Positions 13,300 to 23,562 of a DNA stretch of 64,000 bases are shown here, piece by piece. Every line of letters starts with the position of its first letter. Position 1 is the stretch's first letter. The translations under genes were made by a program, and so were the position numbers. The notes beneath the pieces were generated by a model. It was not told the origin of the DNA and did no database searches. It saw only the letters and a program-made list of their open reading frames with translations. This DNA is from Eustoma russellianum (taxonomy: Eukaryota; Streptophyta; Magnoliopsida; Gentianales; Gentianaceae): NCBI GenBank assembly GCA_036186865.1, contig AP025065.1:7510300-7574299 (forward strand), given 5' to 3'.

Positions 13300-13344
13300 T
13301 TTACAATGATTACAATAAATATCATACAAAATATCTTGTACTAT

Positions 13345-14438
13345 CTTTTTTTTGTAATTTAAATTTTATATAAAAGCCAAAACGATAGATTTACAAAATG
13401 TTGTAATGACATGACTGCCAAGAGGGAGTCAATGCCAAAAGATAATAGTGGCTTACGTTATGTACAGGAATCAAGTGTCAAACCTTTAAGAAAAAGTGGT
13501 TACAAGCAACCACAAGGAACTATACTACAATCATTTACTACTATCATTTTAAAGCTAAGTTTGCTAGCCCAACGTAAGAAGCAACAAAACAAAGGTAGTG
13601 CATAAGCAAAGGAAAAGAAGCTAATCTAGGCCAAATTCTTGGAGAGTGCATCCATGTGAGATTCTGCTGTTCCGAATTTGATAGGATGCTGAACGAGCAA
13701 TTACGCACAGTGACTGAGTATAGGTTCCCAAGATAGCAGTGCAGTTCAACCTGCATCAAAATTAAACCCAGCAGTATGGTGCTAACAAAACAAGTAGACA
13801 ATGGTAACAAAAGAGCAAGAACAAAGCAAATTAGATAAAACCGAGTAATAGTAAGATAACAATGCACACAGTTAAGAGGTAGCATTAGGGGTGTTGGAGG
13901 TTTGAATTTAGTGAAGATTTTTGTTGGAATTCCAAAACTCAGAGCTCCTAGTTGGCTCTTGTGCACTTGTAGCCTCTCCAACTACAGGCGGCATAGGAAG
14001 TACTATCCAAAATGTGTTTCAGGAGGGTAGGCTGGTCTTCCCTTGATTGGTTAAAGATTCTGTTGTTGCGTTCCCTCAAAATTTGATACACGATGGAAGC
14101 AAATCCAAAGTGAGCTAGGACCTTCTGCAGTTTCGAATGCAGTTTGAATTTAGGCTAAGGACATCAATGATGTCCAGCCAGTTGGCACTACTGAAACTAG
14201 TACCCAGCACGGACAAAAAGGCCTTCAGATTTGGTAGGAGAAGTTACATTGTAAGAAAAGATGCAGAACCCCTGCAAAGGACACAGATGTTTGACTGAGA
14301 TAGACCCCAGTTGTGAAGTTTGTCTAAGGTATTCATCCGCTTCCAACATGCAATCCAAAGGATTATGACATATCGTGGAAGGGAATGCTTACCCCAGACA
14401 ATTATGTTCCAGTTAACGATGGATTGGGGGACTTGGAT
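13345..14438 (-). mobile_element. LINE remnant, 3' part (zf-RVT region)
   Basis: The minus strand reads as the C-terminal part of a plant L1-type LINE ORF2: VNWNIIVWGKHSLPRY, ILWIACWKRMNTLDKL and, further on, FASIVYQILRERNNRIFN, the zinc-binding reverse-transcriptase tail (zf-RVT) followed by its typical end. The low-coordinate end starts with a T run at 13345-13353, the complement of a poly-A tail. The next bases (TTTTTTTGTAATTTAAATTT and a few following) closely match the 3' end of the other LINE at 40144, so both belong to related families. The frame is broken several times. The ORF2 tail continues beyond the solo LTR at 17420. Confidence 0.75.
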
Positions 14439-15603
14439 TGTGGCGCCCCGCTCCCGAGCACTAGCATCGGGAACAGTGCACCTGCCGTATCTCGCTGAGG
14501 AGAATAAAGGCGTCGAATCAATCTCTTACACGTCAGAAATAACGTAGAAATTCTTCTCGCGGAAACGTAAATCATAACTTAAATTAAACTCCATTAATCG
14601 TCATTACATTACTGAATAAAACTCTGATAATAAAAGTACTAAAGAAGTATGTGAAAATCCCTAAAAGATAACTACGAAAAATTAGCTGCAGAGTTCCCCT
14701 CGTATCCTAGCTGCAGCTATCAACCAGCCCACTCAGCTATGTCCGTCCCGTCCTCAACGAAGATGTGCTCGTAGTCCTCATCCGGCTCACCTGGGAAGTA
14801 GGGGTGAGTGACAGAAATCACCCAGTAGATGCCCGTCTCAAACCAATACAAAACGTGCATACCAAAATGATATAACCACATAGCACATAAATATAAGATA
14901 ACCATATAGCACATAAGTATAAGATAAAGTAAATGCAATAAGTAAAGCACTCCACACAAAAATGCGCAAGTACGTGATGCATGCTCAAATAACGTGTCAC
15001 ACGCAACGAAAATCATGTCAGGCAATATGCTTCTAGGCCTATATGCAATGCATGCTCCCCGGGTCCTAAATCCAGCGTCGTGGTCTCTAGCCACCACTTG
15101 CCGTTTGGACACCCACGCCCTATAGGCGCAGTATGTCTCATGACCCCGGTGCCCTATAGACACGGTAAGTCATCCCGATACCCACGCCCTATAGACGCAG
15201 TATACCTCATGCAATGCACGTGCCATGAATACAAGAAAACCACACTACTGTTATGCACCATACAACCACAAACAAAATCCCCACTCAATTATCCAGCCTC
15301 TAATATAATTTAATAATATATATATGTATATATATTCAAATGTCACATATACACATTAAGCCATGCGAACACTATACACACACATACACACATAGCCATA
15401 AACAATATATCTCATGCTTTCCAACATATATAAAAATTAACAACTCAAACAAATAAAAATAACGAAACACATTAGTATACCATCAAAGCATGCATGAATC
15501 ATACTCGTTTGAAGGGGGAAGAGGCACCTACCTTTTTGATGAATTAACTTCCTACGCGGAATCTCTTCTTCCCAACCCCGCTGACCTCTATGCTTGGTGT
15601 TGG

Positions 15604-16364
15604 GCAAGTCCTTCCTATTCGCACGAACCCACTTTGGTGGACACTGTCCTCCACCGTCGACAGCAACAACAACTTACAAAAATTATCATATGCCGCTATA
15701 TACTTTCAAATGCATTAAATATCACATATCATCTTATAAAATTGAATATAGCATTGGACACTGTCCATGGTTATGCGACACATGCATATTTACAAACAAC
15801 ACATATTTATAAATATGTATGTATTTGGCTACCTAAAACCATATATACTCATAAAATATTTTTTTCCCCAATTTCCTATGTCATTAGACCAAGCTGGTCG
15901 AACTCCTTTAAATATATTTTGAAATCAGACTTTCGGCCCCTCTTTTCCTTTTTTTTTCGGCCTTTACACGCATAGCACACAAAATACCCAATTCATATAT
16001 ATACGGATAAACTTACATATATGTTATTCTAAACATATCTCCTATTTATAAGACATATATCAATTATCAAGACTGCCCGAAAATATATTCAATGTCATAT
16101 TTACAAGTTTATGGCTATTAGAATTAAACACACAATTTAATATTTGTCAACGGTATAAATATATACACTTGTGTTGTTAAGTTGAATCAATAATATACAC
16201 TAAAATAATTGTTGGTCACCTCCCAAGATGACCACTCATTCATGCAACAATTACAGGCATGCGACAATTACAGTAACCTCGTTCAAATTTTTTTTTTCTT
16301 CCCATGTCATATAATTCAGCCGTCCATAAATATATATATATACACATCAAATTATACAATCACA
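15604..16364 (+). repeat. First copy of a 0.76-kb duplicated block
   Basis: Near-identical to 16375-17134, differing in a poly-T length near 16290. It ends exactly at the 10-N gap. Probably the same locus assembled twice. Confidence 0.9.
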
Positions 16365-16374
16365 NNNNNNNNNN
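16365..16374. other. Assembly gap (10 N)
   Basis: Ten N between two nearly identical blocks of the solo LTR. Confidence 0.99.
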
Positions 16375-17134
16375 GCAAGTCCTTCCTATTCGCACGAACC
16401 CACTTTGGTGGACACTGTCCTCCACCGTCGACAGCAACAACAACTTACAAAAATTATCATATGCCGCTATATACTTTCAAATGCATTAAATATCACATAT
16501 CATCTTATAAAATTGAATATAGCATTGGACACTGTCCATGGTTATGCGACACATGCATATTTACAAACAACACATATTTATAAATATGTATGTATTTGGC
16601 TACCTAAAACCATATATACTCATAAAATATTTTTTTCCCCAATTTCCTATGTCATTAGACCAAGCTGGTCGAACTCCTTTAAATATATTTTGAAATCAGA
16701 CTTTCGGCCCCTCTTTTCCTTTTTTTTTCGGCCTTTACACGCATAGCACACAAAATACCCAATTCATATATATACGGATAAACTTACATATATGTTATTC
16801 TAAACATATCTCCTATTTATAAGACATATATCAATTATCAAGACTGCCCGAAAATATATTCAATGTCATATTTACAAGTTTATGGCTATTAGAATTAAAC
16901 ACACAATTTAATATTTGTCAACGGTATAAATATATACACTTGTGTTGTTAAGTTGAATCAATAATATACACTAAAATAATTGTTGGTCACCTCCCAAGAT
17001 GACCACTCATTCATGCAACAATTACAGGCATGCGACAATTACAGTAACCTCGTTCAAATTTTTTTTCTTCCCATGTCATATAATTCAGCCGTCCATAAAT
17101 ATATATATATACACATCAAATTATACAATCACAT
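16375..17134 (+). repeat. Second copy of the 0.76-kb duplicated block
   Basis: Starts immediately after the N run at the same base as the copy beginning at 15604, and continues past the copy end into unique LTR sequence. Confidence 0.9.
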
Positions 17135-17419
17135 ATACTTATGTATGATCCATCTTTTTGTAGGAAAATATAATTATGGATTTCACAAATGCATAATAAG
17201 TACATGAATGATACATACCTCGATTGTTTATACTATACCGAATTGCCGCGCTCAGTGTTTGTCCCGCAAAGTTTGTCTTTTCTTTCCAAGGGGTGGCTGG
17301 CCGATTTTCTCGTGTATGTAAAGGTTGTGGTATGGATTTATATATACGAAATTAGGGTTGTTGTTGCAAATCCTATAGATACATATATATAGGACCAAAG
17401 ACCCATGTAAAATTTTCCA

Positions 17420-18301
17420 TGGATAAAGGTACGCCCATACTTGCACAGAAAATTCTTACTTATTTGCTTCTCCCTTTTTTTTTTCTTTTTTTTCCACTCC
17501 CTGAAGACTGCTGCCGCTGGAGGGTTTCGGGGATGGAGGGAAATATTATTGCTGCATACTTCTTTTCTTTTTTTTATGTTTGTTTGTTGCAGAGGGGGCG
17601 GCAGCTTGGCTGCTTCTTTGGGATGGTTAGGTTTGTTTAGATTAGGGTTATATATATTTATAGATAGAAATTAGTTAGTTTCCTAATAGGTTTAGGAAAT
17701 TTTATTTAGATAGCACTTTAATTTCCATCTCTATCTCATATTCCCTACCTTTATCACATATTATAAGATAGCTATTTCTAGTATTTTTTATAACTTCTCC
17801 TTTTATTATTATTTGGAAGCTTTACCCAAACTGGGATAGCATTTAACTTCAGTTTCTGAATTGGTTTGTCAAGGGACCATGGCCAGAGAAAAAGAACTCT
17901 GTTGCCTAAGGGTAATGGAGACTGCTCCAGTATTTCCTGCTTTGAATCTTCATATTGGAATCTGAAGACAAAAAGGCTTTCTTCTATCCTCTGAACTTCC
18001 AGCAACCCCTTGGTCATCCGCTTTTGCTCTGCAAAATGCTTCATATAGAGATATCAAGAACTGTTTCCCATAACTTGGCCTGTTATCGCAGAGTTCCACT
18101 TTTGCTTATCATCTGCAATTTTTGCATGATTAATAGCAAAGGATTTCGTGCCATTGTTGACATCGATCTGTGAAGAAATGAGAGTTGAAGAGCTTTTTGG
18201 GCAAAAATCTGGCTTGAGCAGAGATGCCCAAACAGATTTCGCTCGAATGGATGTTTGCATGTTGTTCAAATGGACAGAATCAAGATCTGTCCATTTGTCA
18301 C
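17420..18301 (-). mobile_element. LINE remnant: zf-RVT start and ORF1 DUF4283 domain
   Basis: Next to the solo LTR (17420-17450) the minus strand reads EFSVQVWAYLYP, the start of a zf-RVT region. At 17800-18300 it reads WNSAITGQVMG, LLEVQRIEESLFVFRFQ, VLFLWPWSLDKP and LKLNAIPVWVKLPN, a DUF4283 domain as found in ORF1 of plant LINEs. In a complete element the endonuclease and reverse transcriptase would lie between these two parts; here only about 350 bp of low-complexity DNA remains, so most of ORF2 was lost. The LTR retrotransposon at 18302 is inserted in the DUF4283 upstream part, and the frame continues beyond it at 22840. Confidence 0.7.
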
Positions 18302-18585
18302 TGTAGAAAAATATACTATACACATGTACATACATAGAGCCGTTAGAGTATAGTTAGCCGTTGGACAAAGTACAGTTATAGCCGTTGGAAGACCTTCTCC
18401 CTCTATTGTATATATATTAAGCTAGTGGGAGTATTTTCTCTCAAGCAAGAATTCAATAATAAAGTTGATTCTTCTTCAAAACTTGTGTCTCTCTTCTCCA
18501 TTTGGCTTCCTTCGTCTTCTTCAGTTGATTGTTAACAAATTTATATTTCTCCTCTCATGGTCATTCCTTCTCTAGAATTCCTACA
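18302..18585 (+). repeat. 5' LTR of the ASF1-carrying element
   Basis: TGTAGAAAAATATAC... to ...GAATTCCTACA; differs from the 3' LTR by only a few bases and a one-base indel. Contains TATATATTA near 18412-18420, a possible TATA box. Confidence 0.92.
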
Positions 18586-18600
18586 TGGTATCAAAGCCTC
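18586..18600 (+). other. Primer binding site (initiator tRNA-Met type)
   Basis: TGGTATCAAAGCC directly follows the LTR; one base differs from the usual plant TGGTATCAGAGC. Confidence 0.85.
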
Positions 18601-19925
18601 TAATTCCTATCTCATCAGAACTGTCTTGGAAGCAGAATCTCTGCAGATTCTCCAGAAATCATTTATCCTATAAAAGACGAAGTTTACCTCCTGCTGAAAA
18701 ACATAGTTCTTGAAGGTCTTCCCTTGGATACTGTTGAATCTCTATTACTTCATCCGAGAAATATAAGCTATTATTCTACTTCTCCAACATCACTGTGTAG
18801 CAACTTCTGTTGTTCTCTCACAAGTGTTGAATTCTTGCTTCTGGAAAGAGTTGTTCTCTCACAAGTGTTGAATAATAATATGTGGAGAAGACAACAGGAA
18901 GAATAAGAAGAAAGAGAAAATATTTGGTTAATTCTATTTTGTCTAAGAGTCTCCACTACCGTCACTCTCAACCGCTGAGATAACGTTTTTTCCTAGTCTG
19001 CATTGCTGAACAAAATAGTGAGATCTCATCTGGAGGGGAAGAAAAAAAAACATCCTCCATTTCTTCTGCTGGATCTATTGGTAAAATTAGAATGAGGGGT
19101 AGCAGAACAAAGCAGATAAGCCAAGGACTTCCACTGATTGAAGGAAGATTCAAAGTAAAACAACCAGAACCATGGATTGTTGAATGTTGTCAAAGTTTAC
19201 ACGGTTTTCAGGTATGTTAGTGTCTGGATTGCTGATTTATAAGGTAAGGGAAAAAACCCCTGGTTTTAAGAATCAACTGATTTAAACTCTCTTTTGTCTG
19301 AGAACAAAAGTTTCGTGTGTTGCATGTCATCTTCTCTGTGGTCTTATCAATTGCTACTAATATGTTGTTGAAGTGAAGAACTAAGTGTTCATTTTTAGTG
19401 CTCTTTATTTTGTGAATCAAAGTGAACATTCTTTCCATTATCTCTCGATTAATCGATTGTTCTTTGTGAATTATGTTGAAGTTGATTTTTTCCTTTCTGA
19501 GAATTTACCAAGAACCAAAGTGTTCGTTTGTTGTTAAAAAAAAAAACCTCCTTTCGTCATTGATTCATTGTTCTTGTTCAAGTAAGATCTTGATTGGGGC
19601 TTAAATTCCTATATGGTTTAATACAGTATAACATTCACTCACTTTACTGGTGTAACTTTCACATCATAGTTACATTCTTTGTCCGTAAACAGTTGCAAGT
19701 TAGTCATAAATAAATTATCACATTTTTATCAAGGCAACATTGAAGCTTCCCGTGATTGAGTCATAATATATCTCTTTGCACAAATTCCATCTTTCGGAGC
19801 CAATTCTTTAGAACTCCTAAGGGAGCATCTTCAAGACTATCCTTCAAAGGCAGAGCCTCTAAATCACATATAAGGACAGAGCTCAGAACAATTCTTCAAA
19901 CCATTATGTCTATAAACTTCCAAGA
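18601..19925. other. Unidentified interior of the LTR element, 5' side
   Basis: No gag or other recognised protein in either strand. Short frames lack family features. A small direct duplication GTTGTTCTCTCACAAGTGTTGAAT occurs around 18811 and 18850. Confidence 0.5.
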
Positions 19926-20180
19926 GGCTATGAAGAGCCTTGGCCCATAAAGCCGAAATCTTCTCAATTGGCTATGAAGAGCCTTAGCCCATAAAGCCGA
20001 AATCTTCTCAATTGGCCTTGACCATTAAAGCCGAAATCTTTTTCAATTGGCTATGAAGAGCCTTGGCCCATAAAGCCGAAATCTTCTCAATTGGCTATGA
20101 AAAGCCTTGACTATTAAAGCCGAAATCTTTTTCAATAGGCTATGAAGAGCCTTGGCAATATAGCTGAAATCTTTTCGATC
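19926..20180 (+). repeat. 44-bp tandem repeat, about six units
   Basis: Units begin GGCTATGAAGAGCCTTGG and end AAATCTTCTCAATT, at 19926, 19970, 20014 (shortened), 20049, 20093 and 20138. The start of each unit can fold (GGCT...AGCC), and the last unit is most diverged. Confidence 0.9.
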
Positions 20181-20388
20181 TATTTCCTTATGAAAAGCCA
20201 TAATTTTCTAAAGTCCATTGAGACATATTTAAAGGCCAGTATAATCTCATCTCTCTAACAATAAAATTCCACTTAAAAGGGTGGGTCTTGAAATGTTCTC
20301 ATGAATAATATTGTTCTCAATACGATTGATGGTTTAATTGCGTTCTGGGCAAAAATTTCTATTAGATTCTGTGGACGGATTCCTGTCT

Positions 20389-20835
20389 TCACCATCCTCG
20401 GAAATTCCCAAAATAATGGACAGAGGGAACATGGTCAGGAGATGGAGATTGTCCATTATCATTATTTTGTGGATGAAAATTTATTGAGAACTTTGTCACT
20501 CTGGGCTGACAGCCAAGATATTTCTTTGAACCTTGTCGATCAAAACCTTCCGAGGTTGTTGACATAATATCCAACTCAAACAAATTCTTCTCCCATATAA
20601 GAGCATGTCAGCAGGATTATCGTCACCCCTATAATATCGTCGCGAATTTTCAACTGATCTGGAGGAATTGCCTTAAGGATGAATGTCTCATCCTCAGCTG
20701 ATCCAACATAGATGAGCTTCCATTCTAAATCGTCTTTGAGGAGAGTCAAGCACTCATACGAGATTTCAAACCGAAAAGGATGGAGAAATGGTGACGGGTT
20801 GTCCAGATTTGTGACATTCGATTAACCGCTGTCAT
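20389..20835 (-). pseudogene. Captured histone chaperone ASF1 copy
   Basis: The minus strand reads an ASF1-like protein from MTAVN (start 20835). Blocks are DNPSPFLHPFRFEISYECL, LLKDDLEWKLIYVGSAEDET, then IIGVTIILLTCSYMGEEFV, and in another frame QPRVTKFSINFHPQN. ASF1 carries H3-H4 histones in nucleosome assembly. The copy lacks about 20 residues after AEDET, has a frameshift near the start, a stop after GEEFV, and a further deletion with a frame change before the C-terminal block, so it cannot make a working chaperone. It lies antisense to the retrotransposon, so element transcripts would be complementary to ASF1 mRNA. Confidence 0.88.
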
Positions 20836-22536
20836 TGTCCCTGAATGGATGCATAACTTCCGAGTTCTGTAAGTAAAGCCTCATAATATCCTTGTTGCAT
20901 ATCTGTCGTTTACTTGCGGTAGTTGCCATTAAAATCTTTATTCCTGGTGCCATACATGTTATTGTATCACTTATGAAATGTCATACATGCTCACGGTGAC
21001 CATCAGTATGGTTTTGATTCATTGCAAATTTAAGTATTTATAGAATGTAAGACAATCCTTTGATGCATCTTTGTTTCATGGATTGTCGTCGACATCAATT
21101 ATCAACTGAACACCTCTTATAATATAGCATCAGTCTGCTTTTCTTCCATTTCCCTGTATTAGGCAACTTTCTTTGCTAATGATGCTACAACTTAATTTGG
21201 TCTCCGTTTCTGGTTTAATTCATCCAAGACACTATATTAAATTTCTAACCTTGGTCATTTTCTCATATATCCTATAAACTAGATAGTCTGTTGTTGAAAT
21301 CTGTTTAAGGAGGAGAATACAATAGCGGTGGTCTAAAAATCTTCACCTGTTTTTTATGTGCATTGTTCTGTATGTCGAAACTTACACGGTGAACATTGCA
21401 TCGTCCTATTTAAAGATTTATTTGCTTCATGAGCGTATTCCCAGTTAGCGTACCTAGGCATACCTATGTTCTTTGTCATCTGAAAAATCTTTTTGACTAT
21501 GATGTGAAGTGAATATCTATTGGCTTCTATGCATGCTCAGGGATAACTCTTGTCTCATATTATGAAATAGTATCAAATTAGACATTCCTGATGATGTCGT
21601 GTGTGTTAAAAGTAGTGAATCCATTCTAGTTTGTGTAGTGGTAATTTCCTTGTTGACATGTTTTTTCACTTATTCTGCACTATCTTGGGTTGCATTGGAA
21701 ATAATTGATATTACGGTTGTTTAGCAATATAAAGTAGTTTACAAAGTTACTTTCTTAAATTATGTTTTCATGACTAACAAAAATTCCAGGATTGTCATTT
21801 TTCATAGAAAGGCACCTGGGCTGCAGGAATCTTATTTGATTGCAGGTTAGTTCAAGACACAGAACGATTCCAGGAATTTTTACTAACATTTGTACTGCAG
21901 GTTGAGGAATTGTTTGCTTGCAGGTGGCTCAAGAGCAAAGGCTGTTTTTACTAATCTTCTTTGCAGGGGATGCTGTTGTTTGTGTGCGGGAGCAAGAAAA
22001 TACCTGGATTGACTTTTCGCAGGTGTACCATAAAACAAAAGAAGGCCTCTACACTAAGGGGGCAGACGGATTCTTTCATGAAAGTAGATACCTGGATTTC
22101 TTGCAAAGAAAACCAAAGAGCACAAATAGTCAAGAAACCGGAGATCATGTCACAGGTAAATGAGTTTATGATACTTTGTACAGGTATCTTATTGTGTGTT
22201 TTTTTCTTTGAACAGGTTGTGTCCAAAGAGGCTTCAATCAGGCAGGACATCAGGTGACTAAAGGTCCCGGGAGGAGCTTTACATTCCATAATAGACAAAT
22301 TGCAAACTTAGTGCACAATCAGAAGGCCTGATGACATATGGATCCAATTCTGGAGTTGTTCAAATGGTGTAATATTCCGAAAGCATGAAGAGTTCAACAA
22401 ATTGAAGGAGAACCATGGCCAGAGGATAAAAGAGTGAAAGATTGCTAAAGATCCATTGAAGATTTCTCTAAATAATGAAGCATACGTAGTTCAAACTTAT
22501 TTGATCCAAACTTAGTTGCACATGATTATGCACTAA
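20836..22536. other. Unidentified interior of the LTR element, 3' side
   Basis: No retroviral protein recognised. Overlapping + frames around 21918-22257 (for example one containing DAVVCVREQENTWIDFSQ) look like decayed coding sequence, possibly another captured gene, but I could not name it. Confidence 0.4.
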
Positions 22537-22549
22537 GTTTGAGGGGGAG
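22537..22549 (+). other. Polypurine tract
   Basis: GTTTGAGGGGGAG immediately before the 3' LTR, the typical Copia polypurine tract. Confidence 0.85.
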
Positions 22550-22834
22550 TGTAGAAAAATATACTATACACATGTACATACATAGAGCCGTTAGAGTACA
22601 GTTAGCCGTTGGACAAAGTACAGTTATAGCCGTTGGAAGACCTTCTTCCTCTATTGTATATATATTATGCTAGTGGGAGTATTTTCTCTCAAGCAAGAAT
22701 TCAATAATAAAGTTGATTCTTCTTCAAAACTTGTGTCTCTCTTCTCCATTTGGCTTCCTTCGTCTTCTTCAGTCGATTGTTAACAAATTTATATTTCTCC
22801 TCTCAATGGTCATTCCTTCTCTAGAATTCCTACA
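22550..22834 (+). repeat. 3' LTR of the ASF1-carrying element
   Basis: Near-identical to 18302-18585; followed by target duplication GTCAC (22835-22839). Confidence 0.92.
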
Positions 22835-22839
22835 GTCAC

Positions 22840-23562
22840 GATGTGGATGATTTGTAGATCGGGCCTCAATCGCGGAGGCCAAAGGCCAAGATGGCCTTGA
22901 CGCAAGTTAATCTACCAGCAGATATGAAGTATGAAGGAGATTTAGAAGAAAAAGGAGCTACAAAGAAGATGAATTTAGAAGAGGAGAACGATGAAAGAGG
23001 TGGAAGAAGGTGATGAGAGAATAAGGAAATGAGGATTATTTGCCCCTTAGCGATGGTGATTAGACCGTTGTTGGAGGAAGAAACGATTGTGTGGTGTAAA
23101 ATGGAGAGAGAAGGTGCGGTGAGTGGAAAGTTAGGTGAGTGGGGTTGAAATTTTAGAGAGAATCGGAAGCGTTTTCCAAGAGAGAAAATTTCGCGCTTTT
23201 TTTGCAGACCGATTCATTTTGTACTATCAATATGGGTAACTTATGGTATCAAATTATTGAGTGAGATGATTTAAACAAATCTAATCTATATATTTGATTC
23301 AAGTCAAAAGTCACAAATTATATTTTTAATTCAAAATCATGATTATAATCACCAAACCAAACATCTACATCATTATTCTGTGCTATTGTTCCATCCCATG
23401 GTTACATACATATACATCACAACACCGTACAGTGTTGTGGGATGAGAGTAGTCTAACCCAATACTAGTATTTTTCTCTGCCCGAAAGGAAATAAACTAAA
23501 AAGAACTAGGCAAAAAAGAAAAGGTAGCAGCAGTAACCTCAACTATAAGAGCTTCGCTGGTG
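22840..23562 (-). other. LINE ORF1 continuation and 3' flank of the NLP gene
   Basis: Directly beyond the target duplication the minus strand continues the open frame leading into the DUF4283 block at 18300 (residues like PSWPLASAIEARSTNHP joined to DKWTDLDS). Further on, to about 23210, it is pyrimidine-rich on the minus strand and may be the LINE 5' part. From about 23220 to 23562 the DNA is AT-rich and would contain the 3' UTR of the NLP gene. Confidence 0.5.

Larger units (their letters stand above)
12104..13309. mobile_element. Pack-MULE carrying an NADK2 fragment
   Basis: The element proper is about 12114-13299 (1.19 kb). It has long terminal inverted repeats of about 215 bp, at 12114-12326 and 13084-13299, matching over nearly their whole length. 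It is flanked by the direct repeat TTTACAATGA at 12104-12113 and 13300-13309, a 9-10 bp target duplication as made by Mutator-like transposases. There is no transposase gene; the interior is a piece of a host gene on the minus strand. This is the defining structure of a Pack-MULE. Mobilisation would need a transposase from elsewhere. Confidence 0.85.
14439..17419 (-). mobile_element. Solo LTR of a Gypsy-type retrotransposon
   Basis: Begins with TGTGGCGCCCCG and ends with CCA on the + strand, so the LTR has TG...CA ends. It is flanked by the 5-bp direct repeat TGGAT at 14434-14438 and 17420-17424. Removing it rejoins the two LINE pieces, as expected for an insertion. Read on the minus strand, its 3' part (about 14730-14800) has the same layout as the LTR-like sequence at 46960-47312: a CAGGTGAGC motif, an acidic GAnGACG tract, GTGGGCT, then a GGGCGCC-type end. 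That layout is common in long chromovirus (Tekay/Del-like) LTRs, so the Gypsy assignment is inference. There are no coding genes; the frames at 14720-15163 and elsewhere are noise. The true length is about 2.2 kb if the repeated block is an assembly artefact. Confidence 0.75.
18302..22834 (+). mobile_element. Non-autonomous LTR retrotransposon with captured ASF1
   Basis: A complete 4.5-kb element: two nearly identical LTRs (18302-18585 and 22550-22834), a tRNA-Met-type primer binding site right after the 5' LTR, a polypurine tract right before the 3' LTR, and the 5-bp target duplication GTCAC at 18297-18301 and 22835-22839. There is no gag, protease, integrase or reverse transcriptase. The interior instead holds an antisense decayed ASF1 copy, a 44-bp tandem repeat and unidentified sequence. 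The primer site and tract resemble Copia elements, so a Copia partner probably supplied the proteins. Very similar LTRs suggest a fairly recent insertion. Confidence 0.9.

Noticed and set aside
14720..15163. 147-residue minus frame
   Set aside because: Lies within the solo LTR; the DEDYEHIFVEDG-like end is a recurrent translation of LTR sequence, not a protein family.
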